Positions 1 through 9,772 are shown, counted from the stretch's first letter. The stretch: DNA of 9,778 bases from DASWNP01 sp035537095 (GCA_035537095.1 DATLMV010000282.1:1-9778); one strand, 5' to 3'. Numbers and translations are program-made. The notes: generated from the sequence alone by a model not told the origin.

Positions 1-617
1 ATGTTGAAGTATTGACCGTCGAGACGGTAGTTCTCCCACATGAAGCCCGCGAGTCGTTCGATCTCCCGGTAGTTTTCCGCGCAGACCACCGTGTTGACGT
101 TGAGGCGAAAGCGCGCGCCGAAACGCTCTTTGAGCGAATGAAGCGAACTGATGCAATCGAGCGTCCGCTCCCAGTTGCCGGGGACGCCGCGAATCCGGTC
201 GTGCGTCTGCCCATAGCCGTCGAGCGCGACGTTGAGATAGAGGTCGAGATGCGCGTGCGTCGCAAGCGCGCGTTCGACAATCTCGAAGGCGCGCGCCTTT
301 ATCAGCCCGTTGGTCGGAATGATGAGACGACGGACGCCGTTGTTGCGGACGAAGAGGTCAACGATGTCGGAGGCGTCGTGGCGCAGCGTCGGCTCGCCGC
401 CGGAGAGCCAGAGGTCTGTGATGGCTGGCATCGTGCGCGAGACTTTTTCGATCTGCGCGAAGGTGAGGTCGCCGGGGCGGTTCAGTTCTTCATGATAGAA
501 ACAGGTCTCGCACTTGGCGTTGCAGCGCGAGGTGATGAAGAAGATGACCGTGCCGAGACGACGCTCGCGCGCGGTCGAGCGGAGCAGTTGGTATAGCTTG
601 ACGGCTTTATGAGACAT
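1..617 (-). CDS. Radical SAM domain protein, N-terminal part (cut by window edge)
   Basis: Reading leftwards from an ATG at 615-617 gives 205 codons with no stop before the window edge, so the C-terminus is missing. The N-terminal third carries the radical SAM signature: CNAKCETC at residues 32-39 (Cys32, Cys36, Cys39, CxxxCxxC spacing) followed by F40-Y41, which would bind the [4Fe-4S] cluster that cleaves S-adenosylmethionine. Further barrel motifs are LSGGEPTL at 71-78 (the GGEP SAM-binding motif), PTNG at 101-104 and NVALDGYGQTHD at 129-140. These establish the enzyme class. The substrate is not visible, and an auxiliary-cluster (SPASM-like) C-terminal domain would lie outside the window. 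The start overlaps the last 11 bases of the upstream glycosyltransferase gene in another frame, suggesting one mRNA and coupled translation. Only a weak purine stretch (GAAAGAA) precedes the ATG. The CNAKCETC motif does not resemble my recollection of the hopanoid enzyme HpnH (CNLAC type). The long plus-strand frame over this region (12-596) is a shadow. Confidence 0.88.
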   Translation of the reverse strand, partial: MSHKAVKLYQLLRSTARERRLGTVIFFITSRCNAKCETCFYHEELNRPGDLTFAQIEKVSRTMPAITDLWLSGGEPTLRHDASDIVDLFVRNNGVRRLIIPTNGLIKARAFEIVERALATHAHLDLYLNVALDGYGQTHDRIRGVPGNWERTLDCISSLHSLKERFGARFRLNVNTVVCAENYREIERLAGFMWENYRLDGQYFN

Positions 618-1938
618 GTCGCGTCTGTTCTTTCGGTAGCTCCGCCGCAGTCGTGGTCGTTGCGTCGTTTGTCGCTTCGTCCGGCGAGATGCCGGAGATG
701 ATGACAGTTTCCTTCGGCGATTTCAATTCATAGGTGATGCCGCGCCACGTCAGACGGCGCGAAAGGGCGGCGGCGAGCGCGTTGTAGACGTAGAGCAGAG
801 ACGTGAGCGGCCAGCCGAAGAGATGAAAGGACGCGCCCGCGCGGAGTTGGCCGTGAAGGTGTTCGAGCGGGAGCGCGACGGCGCACAGGCGAAAGAAGGC
901 TTTCCAGATGCCGAGCATGTAGATGGCCGCGACGAGCGCGAGCACCCACTCGAAGGAGAGGCCGAGCGCGGCGCGCGTGGCGGCGAGCGCGAGTCCGCCG
1001 TAGAAGACGCTTGACCAGAGCAGATTCGAGACGAGCACGATGGCCCACAGGTGCGGCGCATAGACGCGCGTGATCTTCAACTGCCGCGTCGTGAACTCGA
1101 CCAACTCCCGGAAGTTGCAATCTTCGTGTGAGCCGGTCAGGCAGTTGGGGACGAAATAGATTGGAAGTTTACGGCGTTGCAGGGCGCGCGTGAGTGCGAA
1201 ATCGTCGGAGAGCGTGCCGCGCCATTCGTCGAGCATGTCGAGTTCGGCGAAAGTCCGGCGGCGGATGGCGGTCGAGCCTCCCCAACAGAAGTTGCGGTCG
1301 GCGCGCGGGCCGAGCGCGGAGGCAATCGAAGCGTTCCAGACGGAGCGCAGGTGTGAGGCGAGGCCGCCGTAGGCGGGCGCGAACCAGCGATAGCCCGTCG
1401 CCGCTCCGATGCGCTCGTCGCCGAGCGGCGCGACGAGCGAGCGCAGCCAGTCGGGACGCGGGCGGGCGTCGGTGTCAACAAAGACGAAGACTTCGCTCGA
1501 CGCGTCCGCCTCGCCGACGCCCGCGCGTAGATTGTGCACCTTCTGCCCGCAGTCGCGCGCGCGCCCGGCGACGACGACGCGCATCGTCGCTACCGTTCGT
1601 TCCGCAAACTCCTGACTCATTTCGCGGATGACGCCGAGCGCGGGGTCGTCCGCACGGTCGAGGACGAAGATGATTTCGTATCTGGGATAATGCTGGTTGA
1701 AGAGTGCGCCGATGTTCCAGCGCAAGCCCTGTTCGAGCCCGCGACACGGCACGATGACCGATGCGTGCGGCATAAAGAGCGACCGCTTGGCGTTCAACTC
1801 GCGCCGCACGTACGCGAGATAACGCCAGCCGCCGACGAGCGAGACGATGCTCTGCCACAGAACCAACGCGGCGAGAAGATAGAAGACCCACATGCCGGAA
1901 ACTGAGAACACGTCGAGCGCGTGCGCCGAAGTGTTCAT
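607..1938 (-). CDS. Membrane-anchored family 2-like glycosyltransferase (ceramide glucosyltransferase/HpnI-like)
   Basis: The 443-residue protein has an N-terminal membrane segment (about 14-37), a cytosolic GT-A catalytic domain (about 57-290) and hydrophobic helices at about 296-322, 330-355 and 373-392. The catalytic domain starts with ASVIVPCRG at 59-67. It has D94 in FVLD, a DTD metal-binding triad at 155-157, GGSTAIRRRTF at 220-230, the acidic pair in LSDDFALT (D245, D246), and RQLKITR at 285-291. The last matches the RQxRWxR / QxxRW region of the ceramide glucosyltransferase type, with K and I replacing R and W. A late TWRGITYEL (397-405) also suits this group. It probably transfers a sugar from a nucleotide donor to a lipid acceptor at the inner membrane; donor and acceptor are not readable. 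I chose the ATG at 1938. An in-frame TTG at 1983 would add 15 residues, but its AAGG lies only one base upstream. The C-tail (about 418-443) is polar and Thr/Ala-rich. The stop overlaps the radical SAM start. Confidence 0.85.
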   Translation of the reverse strand: MNTSAHALDVFSVSGMWVFYLLAALVLWQSIVSLVGGWRYLAYVRRELNAKRSLFMPHASVIVPCRGLEQGLRWNIGALFNQHYPRYEIIFVLDRADDPALGVIREMSQEFAERTVATMRVVVAGRARDCGQKVHNLRAGVGEADASSEVFVFVDTDARPRPDWLRSLVAPLGDERIGAATGYRWFAPAYGGLASHLRSVWNASIASALGPRADRNFCWGGSTAIRRRTFAELDMLDEWRGTLSDDFALTRALQRRKLPIYFVPNCLTGSHEDCNFRELVEFTTRQLKITRVYAPHLWAIVLVSNLLWSSVFYGGLALAATRAALGLSFEWVLALVAAIYMLGIWKAFFRLCAVALPLEHLHGQLRAGASFHLFGWPLTSLLYVYNALAAALSRRLTWRGITYELKSPKETVIISGISPDEATNDATTTTAAELPKEQTRHVS

Positions 1939-1944
1939 CCTACG

Positions 1945-1966
1945 ATGATGCCCAAATGATGCCAAA
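1945..1966. repeat. 11-bp tandem duplication next to the glycosyltransferase start
   Basis: Two adjacent 11-base units, ATGATGCCCAA and ATGATGCCAAA (one mismatch), end seven bases upstream of the chosen ATG at 1938. If the longer TTG start is used instead, this stretch is coding. It could be a direct-repeat operator or chance; no partner site was seen. Confidence 0.4.
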
Positions 1967-2054
1967 ATTCTGAACTTCGCCAAACCTTAACACGTCCGGC
2001 GAGCCAGCCTCAACGCTCGCTTCGCCGACGCCGCCGCCGAAAAATCATAGCAGT

Positions 2055-2112
2055 AAGACTTCGCCCCGCGCGTTCATTCCTGATGAAGAATGAATGCGCG
2101 GGGCGAAGTCTT
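2055..2112. terminator. Near-perfect 25-bp hairpin between propeller and glycosyltransferase genes; possible terminator or dispersed repeat
   Basis: Bases 2055-2079 and 2088-2112 are inverted copies pairing at 24 of 25 positions, with an 8-base loop (2080-2087, CTGATGAA). The one odd pair (2072 with 2095) is G-U in a plus-strand transcript and C-A in the minus-strand transcript. The stem starts 33 bases after the stop of the minus-strand propeller gene. In that direction a run of five T occurs about ten bases beyond the stem (2044-2040). It could end transcription before the glycosyltransferase gene. However, the tail is farther away than in a textbook intrinsic terminator, and the stem is much longer. 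A palindromic mobile or REP-like repeat is an equally good reading. Confidence 0.5.
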
Positions 2113-2145
2113 GCCCCTGCAAATGTTATCCGGCCCGAACTGCTC

Positions 2146-3255
2146 TTAACGAATATTCGGGCGCGCGAGATGGTCGGCCTTGTCGTCAACGAAGACATCG
2201 AAGACGGCGGCGAAGTCGGTCGGGTTGGGGAAGAAGATGGCATGGTTGGTCACAAGCAGCGAACGCGTTTTATCGTTGAAGGCGATGTTGGCGGGGTTCG
2301 CCCACGGGAGCGGCTGCGCGGGGTTCGAGGGGTTCTGCGCGGGGCCGGAGTAGCGCGCTTCCTCCGTCCCGTCGGGACGCAGCACGGAGATTTGGTTTGA
2401 ACCGGCGCAGGCCACGTAGAGTTTGTTCGACTTGCCGAAGGCCAGCCCGTCCGGCCCCTCGCCCGCGTTGTATTGATGAAAGACGGCGAGGCTCGATGCG
2501 GCGGGCTGACTGACGAGCGGGAGCGTGTAGATGTAGCCGTCGCCGAAGAAGCCGAAGGTGACGGCGATATAAAGCTTCTCGCCCGTGGGGTCAACGCGCA
2601 GGCCGTTCGGGCCGAAGGGCGTATCGAAGGCCGCGCTCTGAAACCAGATTTGCGGCTGGCCGCCGCCCGCAGGGATGCGCCAGATGGTCGCCTGCATCGA
2701 ATCGGAGAGATAGAGGTTGCCGTCTTTGTCGAAGACGATGTCGTTCGGCAGCGGCGTCTGGTCAATCGCGGTCGGCGAACAGGGCGTGCCCGCCGCGACG
2801 GACGAACAGGTCGGCAGATCGGGAACGGGGGTAGCGTAAACCTGCTGCGGGTTGTTCACGCCGTCAACGTCGAAGCGGATGATGCCCTGCTGCGTGTCAA
2901 CCACGTAGAGCATGTCTTTCTTGCCGAAGGCGCAGGCGGAGAGCGCGTGCTGCTGCGTGAAGTTCTGATTCTGGATGGGATACTCTTGCACGAGCGCGCC
3001 GGTGTTGATGTCGTATGCGAGAACTTTGGAGGGCTGAAAGTTGCCGAAGGTGGCCGGGCCGGAGACGTAAACGCGGTCGCCGTTGATTGCGATGCCTTCG
3101 GGAAAACCGGGCGCAGGGACGCGCGCGAAAATATTCGAGTCGCCGAGCGGTCGCGTTTGATTACCGACGGCGAATGCGTTGGCGAAGGGCAGCGCGAGCG
3201 TCGCCAGCAGCGCGAAGAAAGAGAGCGATTTAGAAAAGATTCCTGAGTGTTTCAT
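2146..3255 (-). CDS. Secreted beta-propeller protein, SMP-30/gluconolactonase/LRE-like
   Basis: The 369-residue protein begins with a clear signal peptide: MKHSG, a hydrophobic stretch (about 10-24) and an AxA-type cleavage site near residue 29 (ANAFA before VGNQ). It is therefore probably exported to the periplasm or beyond. The mature part is a series of strand-turn-strand blades with NHL/SMP-30 style repeats: GFPEGIAINGDRVYV, PNDIVFDKDGNLYLSD, GPNGLRVDPTGEKLYIA, GPDGLAFGKSNKLYVA and NPANIAFNDKTRSLLVTN. The PND...FDKDGNLYLSD block is the typical SMP-30 metal/active-site-like motif. An enzymatic (lactonase) or a purely binding role cannot be told apart from sequence. Two cysteines around LPTCSSVAAGTPC could form a disulfide. 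The ATG at 3255 has a good ribosome site. Neighbours are on the same strand, but gaps of 296 bases (upstream) and about 207 bases with a hairpin (downstream) suggest it is transcribed alone. No functional link to complex I or the glycosyltransferase is apparent. Confidence 0.85.
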   Translation of the reverse strand: MKHSGIFSKSLSFFALLATLALPFANAFAVGNQTRPLGDSNIFARVPAPGFPEGIAINGDRVYVSGPATFGNFQPSKVLAYDINTGALVQEYPIQNQNFTQQHALSACAFGKKDMLYVVDTQQGIIRFDVDGVNNPQQVYATPVPDLPTCSSVAAGTPCSPTAIDQTPLPNDIVFDKDGNLYLSDSMQATIWRIPAGGGQPQIWFQSAAFDTPFGPNGLRVDPTGEKLYIAVTFGFFGDGYIYTLPLVSQPAASSLAVFHQYNAGEGPDGLAFGKSNKLYVACAGSNQISVLRPDGTEEARYSGPAQNPSNPAQPLPWANPANIAFNDKTRSLLVTNHAIFFPNPTDFAAVFDVFVDDKADHLARPNIR

Positions 3256-3436
3256 GGGGTCTCCTGTTTAACGAAGTGTCAGGACTCGCAAGGGAGTCGA
3301 AATGATAAAAAATCGGATAGCGGCGGGCGCGCGGCGGAAGGTCTCTAAATCGGCCCGTCATTTATCTAACGCGTAAACGACGGCGCAAATGAATCAGGAG
3401 ATTGACGCGGGCGGGAATTTATTTTCGAGACGGGAA
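3256..3436. other. Upstream region of the propeller gene, no gene seen
   Basis: Together with the repeat at 3437-3544 this makes up the 296-base gap between nuoN and the propeller gene. It holds the ribosome site just described and a small 5-bp hairpin (GACTC at 3283-3287, GAGTC at 3294-3298). There are AT-rich patches (about 3302-3312 and 3360-3366) where a promoter for the propeller gene would be expected, but I could not find a -35/-10 pair with convincing spacing. The short plus-strand frame at 3389-3583 runs into the end of nuoN and has no recognisable product. Confidence 0.5.
3261..3265 (-). promoter_or_regulatory. Shine-Dalgarno site of the propeller gene
   Basis: AGGAG on the minus strand, five bases before the ATG at 3255. 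It is the only strong Shine-Dalgarno match in front of any gene in this window, and it fixes that start. Confidence 0.75.
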
Positions 3437-3544
3437 CAGGCGGAGAATCGAGAGCGGAGGTCAGATGCCACTCGTCCGGTTCTTTCAGACGCGAGCCGGG
3501 TTTTTAAATCAACTTTTTTTCAAACGTCTTCTCTGGCATCTGCC
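3437..3544. repeat. Degenerate inverted repeat downstream of nuoN, remnant of the heptamer family
   Basis: GTCAGATGCCA at 3460-3470 faces TGGCATCTGCC at 3534-3544, inverted with one mismatch and 63 bases between. The left arm extends into a weak 7-base rhythm: AGAATCG at 3444, AGAGCGG at 3451, AGGTCAG at 3458. The AGGTCAG unit also occurs at 5136-5142 in front of nuoN. Placed just after the nuoN stop, the fold could stabilise or end the nuo mRNA, but no U-tract follows in the minus direction. Confidence 0.45.
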
Positions 3545-3551
3545 CCCTGCT

Positions 3552-5111
3552 TCAACGTAAGGCGAGCGCACCGGCGGCGTTGAGAGTCGAGACGAGTGAT
3601 TCGGTCATGCGGATGAAGGGCTGCGGGTAGATGCCGATGGCGAGGACGCCGACGACGCAGACAATGAGCGCGACCTTGAGCGATGGCGAGAGCGAGAGCG
3701 GTCGCTGTTCGAGGATGCGGTCGCCGAGATACATCGCGCGGATGAAACGCACGTAATAGTAGAAGGAGACGACCGTGTTGAGCGCGGCCCACGCGACGAG
3801 CCAGTAGTACCAACTGCGCCCTTCCGCGTCGCCGCGCTGAATGAGCCCGCCGAAGAGGAACCACTTGCCGATAAAGCCGCCCGTCAAAGGCAGTCCGCCG
3901 AGCGACAGCATGAAGACGGCCATCATCAGGGCCATCCCCGGCGCTTTCATGCCGAGTCCGGTGAAGTCCTCCACGTCGTCGCCGATGATGCCGCGCCGCC
4001 GCAGAGAGATGATCACGCCGAACGCTCCGATGTTCATCAGGGTATAGACGAGCAGATAGAGCGCGAGGCCCGTGTAGCCGTAGGAGTTTCCGGCGATGAG
4101 GCCGAGCAGGAGATAACCGGCGTTCGAGATGGAGGAATAGGCGAGCAGGCGTTTCGAGTTGGTCTGCGTGACGGCGGCCCAGTTGCCGACGAGAATCGTG
4201 ATGGCCGCAACGATGGCGAGCAGCGGAGCCCATTCGACGCGCATGGAGCCGAGCGCGTCAGCGAAGATGCGCGCGTAGAGCGCGAAACTGGCGGCCTTCG
4301 AACCCGTCGAGAGAAAGGCCGTGACGGATGTCGGCGCGCCTTCGTAAGCGTCGGGGGCCCACATGTGAAAAGGCACGGCGGCGATCTTGAAGAACAGACC
4401 GGCGGCGAGCGCAATCATGCCGAGCAGCAGCAACGGTCGGAGCGGCGCGTCCGCGCCCTCGATTGACGCGCTGACGCTCTGCGCGATGTCGCCTAGATTC
4501 GTCGAACCGGCGACGCCGTAGAGTAGAGACATCCCGTAGAGCAGAATGCCTGACGAGAACGCGCCCAACAGAAAATATTTCATGCCCGCTTCGTTCGAGC
4601 GTCGCTCGCGTTTGGTGTAGGCGACGAGCACGTAGAAGGTCAGGGCCATCAACTCAAGGCTGATGTAGAGCACGATGAGGTCGTAGCCCGACGACAGAAA
4701 CATCATCCCCGTCGTGGCGAAAAGAACGAGCGCGTAATACTCGCCGCGCTGCTCGCCTTCGATGTCGAGATAGCGCAACGAAATGGCGACGGTGAGCGCG
4801 GCGGCGAGCAGGAAGATGAGTTTGAAGACGACGGCGAAACCGTCTATCCGCAGCATCCCGTAGAAGCCGCTCAACACGGACGCTTCCGAGGGCGAGACGA
4901 GAAACGTCCAGCCCTGCACGACGAGCGAGACGGCGGCGAGCAGGATGCCGACTAAGGCGAAGTAGCCCGTCATCCGGCTGCGCTTGTACGGGAGCATCAC
5001 TTCCATCACGAGCGCGACGCAGGCGCACGCCGTCAGAATCAACTCCGGCGCGATCAGTTGCAGGTCGCCGACGTTGAAGAGAGTTGTCGTGTTGGCTTGA
5101 AGTAAGAACAT
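3552..5111 (-). CDS. nuoN: NADH-quinone oxidoreductase subunit N
   Basis: Complex I membrane subunit, one of three antiporter-like proton channels of the membrane arm (NADH to quinone electron transfer coupled to proton export). The product has 519 residues from the ATG at 5111, somewhat longer than the E. coli protein, and is hydrophobic throughout with many helices as expected. Family motifs are present: SLELMALTFYVLVAY with the conserved Glu153; AGMKYFLLGAFSSG with Lys178; KIAAVPFHMWAPDAYEGAP with Lys242; FLSTGSKAASF with Lys272; SKRLLAYSSISNAGYLLLG with Lys320; LPLTGGFIGKW with Lys416. The charged residues that form the central proton path therefore appear intact. An in-frame TTG at 5120 would add three residues; neither start has a clear Shine-Dalgarno site. 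It is the last nuo gene here and follows nuoM by 89 bases, a gap filled by heptamer repeats. Its stop is followed by a degenerate inverted repeat. Confidence 0.97.
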   Translation of the reverse strand: MFLLQANTTTLFNVGDLQLIAPELILTACACVALVMEVMLPYKRSRMTGYFALVGILLAAVSLVVQGWTFLVSPSEASVLSGFYGMLRIDGFAVVFKLIFLLAAALTVAISLRYLDIEGEQRGEYYALVLFATTGMMFLSSGYDLIVLYISLELMALTFYVLVAYTKRERRSNEAGMKYFLLGAFSSGILLYGMSLLYGVAGSTNLGDIAQSVSASIEGADAPLRPLLLLGMIALAAGLFFKIAAVPFHMWAPDAYEGAPTSVTAFLSTGSKAASFALYARIFADALGSMRVEWAPLLAIVAAITILVGNWAAVTQTNSKRLLAYSSISNAGYLLLGLIAGNSYGYTGLALYLLVYTLMNIGAFGVIISLRRRGIIGDDVEDFTGLGMKAPGMALMMAVFMLSLGGLPLTGGFIGKWFLFGGLIQRGDAEGRSWYYWLVAWAALNTVVSFYYYVRFIRAMYLGDRILEQRPLSLSPSLKVALIVCVVGVLAIGIYPQPFIRMTESLVSTLNAAGALALR

Positions 5112-5121
5112 AAGCTGCAAG

Positions 5122-5195
5122 AGGTCGGATGTCGGAGGTCAGATGTCATGCGCCGGATTTTGTTTTGACTGACCATCCGGCATCTGACATCTATT
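5122..5195. repeat. Heptamer direct repeats with inverted partner, nuoM-nuoN gap
   Basis: Five consecutive 7-base units lie on the plus strand: GTCGGAT (5124), GTCGGAG (5131), GTCAGAT (5138), GTCATGC (5145) and GCCGGAT (5152). Sixteen bases later come the inverted units ATCCGGC (5175), ATCTGAC (5182) and the degenerate ATCTATT (5189). The right arm matches the left units GCCGGAT and GTCAGAT but lacks the unit between them, so the two arms differ by exactly one heptamer. The array lies 13 to 84 bases before the nuoN ATG, within the presumed nuo mRNA. Confidence 0.7.
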
Positions 5196-5200
5196 ATCTT

Positions 5201-6892
5201 TTATTTTTCCGCGCGGTCGGGCGTCTGCGTGGCGGTCGTCGGTGCGACGACGGGCGCAGGATAGTCGGGCCGGACGTGGCGGACGACGGCGTTGACGGGC
5301 CGCTGAATGTATTCGATGAAGGGCTTCGGATAGACGCCGATCCAGAGCGAGAGGACGACGAGCGGCAGCATGTAGGCCCACTCGCGCCCCTTCATGTCGC
5401 TCAGGTTCTCGTTCTTGGGGTTGTCTATGTTGCCGAAGAACATGCGCTGATAGAGCCAGAGCATGTAGCCCGCGTTGAGGATGATGCCGAGCGCGGCCCA
5501 ACCCGCCCACCAAGGGTTCGCCTCGAACGCGCCGCGCATCGCCAAAAATTCCGAGATGAAGACGCACAGGAGCGGCAGTCCAATCGCCGTCATCGCCATC
5601 GCCAGAAAGACGGTCGCATAACCCGGCATGACGTGTGAAAGCCCGCCGAACTCCGAGACGTTGCGCGTGTGGCGTCGCTCGTAGATGATGCCGACCAAGA
5701 GAAAGAGCGCGGCTGAATAGATGCCGTGATTGATCATGTGGAGCACCGCGCCGTTGAGCCCGTTCGGGTTCAAGGCGAAGAGTCCGAGCATGACGACGCC
5801 CATCGAGGAGACGGACGAATAGGCGACCAACTTTTTCACGTCGCCGTCGCGTTTGACGACGAAATACATGGCCGCCAGCGCGCCGTAGATGATGCCGACG
5901 ATGGCGAGCACGACCATCACGTTGCGCACGCCGAAGTTGCCGAAGTAGGTCTGGTCTGCCGACGCCGCCGGAAACATCGGGAGATTGAAACGGAAGAAAC
6001 CGTATGTGCCGAGTTTCAGCAGGATGCCCGCGAGGATGACGGAGCCTGCGGTCGGCGCTTCGACGTGCGCGTCCGGCAGCCACGTGTGAAACGGGAACAT
6101 CGGAACTTTGATCGCAAAGCCGAGCGCGAAGGCGAAGAACAGCAAGACCTGCATCGCGCCCATCGGCATCACCGAGCCGAGCGCCTGTAGATAGACGATA
6201 TTGAATGTGCCCGTGCCGTTGGCGACGGCGGTCTGGATGGTCGAGGCGACGAGTTGACTGGTCGCGGCGTTGCCCGCGATGGCGTCGAGCGTCGCGCCCG
6301 TTATCTTGGATGTGAGCGTCGTGTCTTGAGTTAAGAAGTACATCTTCAAGACGCCCAAGAGCATCACGACCGAGCCGACGAGCGTGTAGAGGAAAAACTT
6401 GATCGCCGCGTAGAGACGATTATCGCCGCCCCAGATGCCGATCAGAAAGTACATCGGGACGAGCGACACCTCGAAGAAGAGATAGAAGAGAAAGAGGTCG
6501 AGCGAAGCGAAGACGCCGACCACCGCCGTCTGCAACAGCAGCAGCAGCACGTAGTATTCCTTCTCGCGCTTCTGGATATACTCCCAAGAGGAGAGCGAGG
6601 CGATGATGCCGAGCAAAGTCGTCAGGACGATCAGCAGCACGGAGACGCCGTCCACGCCCATCTGATAGCGCGCGCCGATGATGGGAATCCACGGCGCGTC
6701 TTCGAGAAACTGCATCCCGCCCGCGCCCCTGTTGTAGCCGAGCAGCACGAGCGACACCAGAAACGCCAGCCCGAACCATGCGGTCGCAAACTTCTTGATG
6801 GCCCCCGCCTGTCCTCTTTTGAACAGCACGAGAATCAGCACCGCGCCGAGCGCGGGCAACCACGTTATCAGAGAGAGAAAGGGAAGTTTCAT
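5201..6892 (-). CDS. nuoM: NADH-quinone oxidoreductase subunit M
   Basis: Second antiporter-like proton-pumping subunit of complex I, in the cytoplasmic membrane. It has 563 residues against about 509 in E. coli; the extra length is mainly a polar loop at about 188-240 (TTLTSKITG onward, Thr/Ala-rich) and a Pro/Thr-rich C-tail. Family motifs are clear: LFYLFFEVSLVPMYFLIG with the conserved Glu141; YAAIKFFLYT with Lys165; FAIKVPMFPFHTWLPDAHVEAP with Lys262, followed by AGILLKLGTYG with Lys293; DVKKLVAYSSVSSMG at 351-365; HMINHGIYSAALFLLVG at 385-401. The expected channel charges are present. One motif is unusual: AIGLPLLCVFISEFLAMRG near 436-454, where relatives usually have glycines (LPGxxGFxxEF). 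The ATG at 6892 lies directly against a heptamer array rather than behind a Shine-Dalgarno site. It follows nuoL by 92 bases and precedes nuoN by 89. Confidence 0.97.
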   Translation of the reverse strand: MKLPFLSLITWLPALGAVLILVLFKRGQAGAIKKFATAWFGLAFLVSLVLLGYNRGAGGMQFLEDAPWIPIIGARYQMGVDGVSVLLIVLTTLLGIIASLSSWEYIQKREKEYYVLLLLLQTAVVGVFASLDLFLFYLFFEVSLVPMYFLIGIWGGDNRLYAAIKFFLYTLVGSVVMLLGVLKMYFLTQDTTLTSKITGATLDAIAGNAATSQLVASTIQTAVANGTGTFNIVYLQALGSVMPMGAMQVLLFFAFALGFAIKVPMFPFHTWLPDAHVEAPTAGSVILAGILLKLGTYGFFRFNLPMFPAASADQTYFGNFGVRNVMVVLAIVGIIYGALAAMYFVVKRDGDVKKLVAYSSVSSMGVVMLGLFALNPNGLNGAVLHMINHGIYSAALFLLVGIIYERRHTRNVSEFGGLSHVMPGYATVFLAMAMTAIGLPLLCVFISEFLAMRGAFEANPWWAGWAALGIILNAGYMLWLYQRMFFGNIDNPKNENLSDMKGREWAYMLPLVVLSLWIGVYPKPFIEYIQRPVNAVVRHVRPDYPAPVVAPTTATQTPDRAEK

Positions 6893-6978
6893 GTCGGTTT
6901 TCAGTTTTCAGTTTTGAGTTTTCAGTCGGCTTACGGTTATCAGCGGCAGGCTGAAAACCGAAAACCGGGAACTGAAAA
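6893..6978. repeat. Two inverted heptamer arrays, nuoL-nuoM gap
   Basis: On the plus strand four units TTTTCAG (6898), TTTTCAG (6905), TTTTGAG (6912) and TTTTCAG (6919) are followed after 25 bases by four inverted units CTGAAAA (6951), CCGAAAA (6958), CCGGGAA (6965) and CTGAAAA (6972). The arrays keep an exact 7-base period and can pair, with the outer units matching perfectly and the middle units imperfectly. In the nuo mRNA the promoter-distal array continues in register (CCGACAT at 6891-6897) into the nuoM start codon, so the fold would cover the ribosome entry region. Confidence 0.8.
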
Positions 6979-6984
6979 CTTTCT

Positions 6985-9739
<2,755 letters not shown>

Positions 9740-9741
<2 letters not shown>

Positions 9742-9772
9742 AGAAGCTGTCAGCGGTCAGCTTTCAGCCAAA
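9740..9772. repeat. Heptamer array upstream of nuoL (cut by window edge)
   Basis: On the minus strand the units CTGAAAG (9761-9767), CTGACCG (9754-9760), CTGACAG (9747-9753) and a degenerate CTTCTAT (9740-9746) follow each other exactly, and the last one contains the first two bases of the nuoL ATG. Any inverted partner would lie beyond the window. Confidence 0.65.

Noticed and set aside
12..596. 194-codon plus-strand open frame
   Set aside because: It is antisense to a frame that carries full radical SAM motifs; the plus-strand product has no recognisable fold and is a by-product of GC-rich coding DNA.
2473..3246. 257-codon plus-strand open frame opposite the propeller gene
   Set aside because: Antisense to a gene with signal peptide, ribosome site and propeller repeats; no motif of its own.
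3256..3436. Promoter for the propeller gene
   Set aside because: AT-rich patches exist, but no -35/-10 pair with acceptable sequence and spacing could be defended by eye.
3476..3505. Plus-strand terminator-like stem (CCGGTTC / GAGCCGG) followed by GTTTTT
   Set aside because: It has the right form for a plus-strand intrinsic terminator, but no plus-strand gene exists anywhere upstream of it, so it is probably chance within the degenerate repeat region.
5139..6083. 314-codon minus-strand open frame over the end of nuoM
   Set aside because: It is the wrong frame of nuoM: Arg-rich, without hydrophobic helices, and the real frame carries NuoM motifs throughout.
6898..6978. Heptamer arrays considered as a CRISPR array
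   Set aside because: The 7-base units are contiguous with no spacers and no cas genes are nearby.
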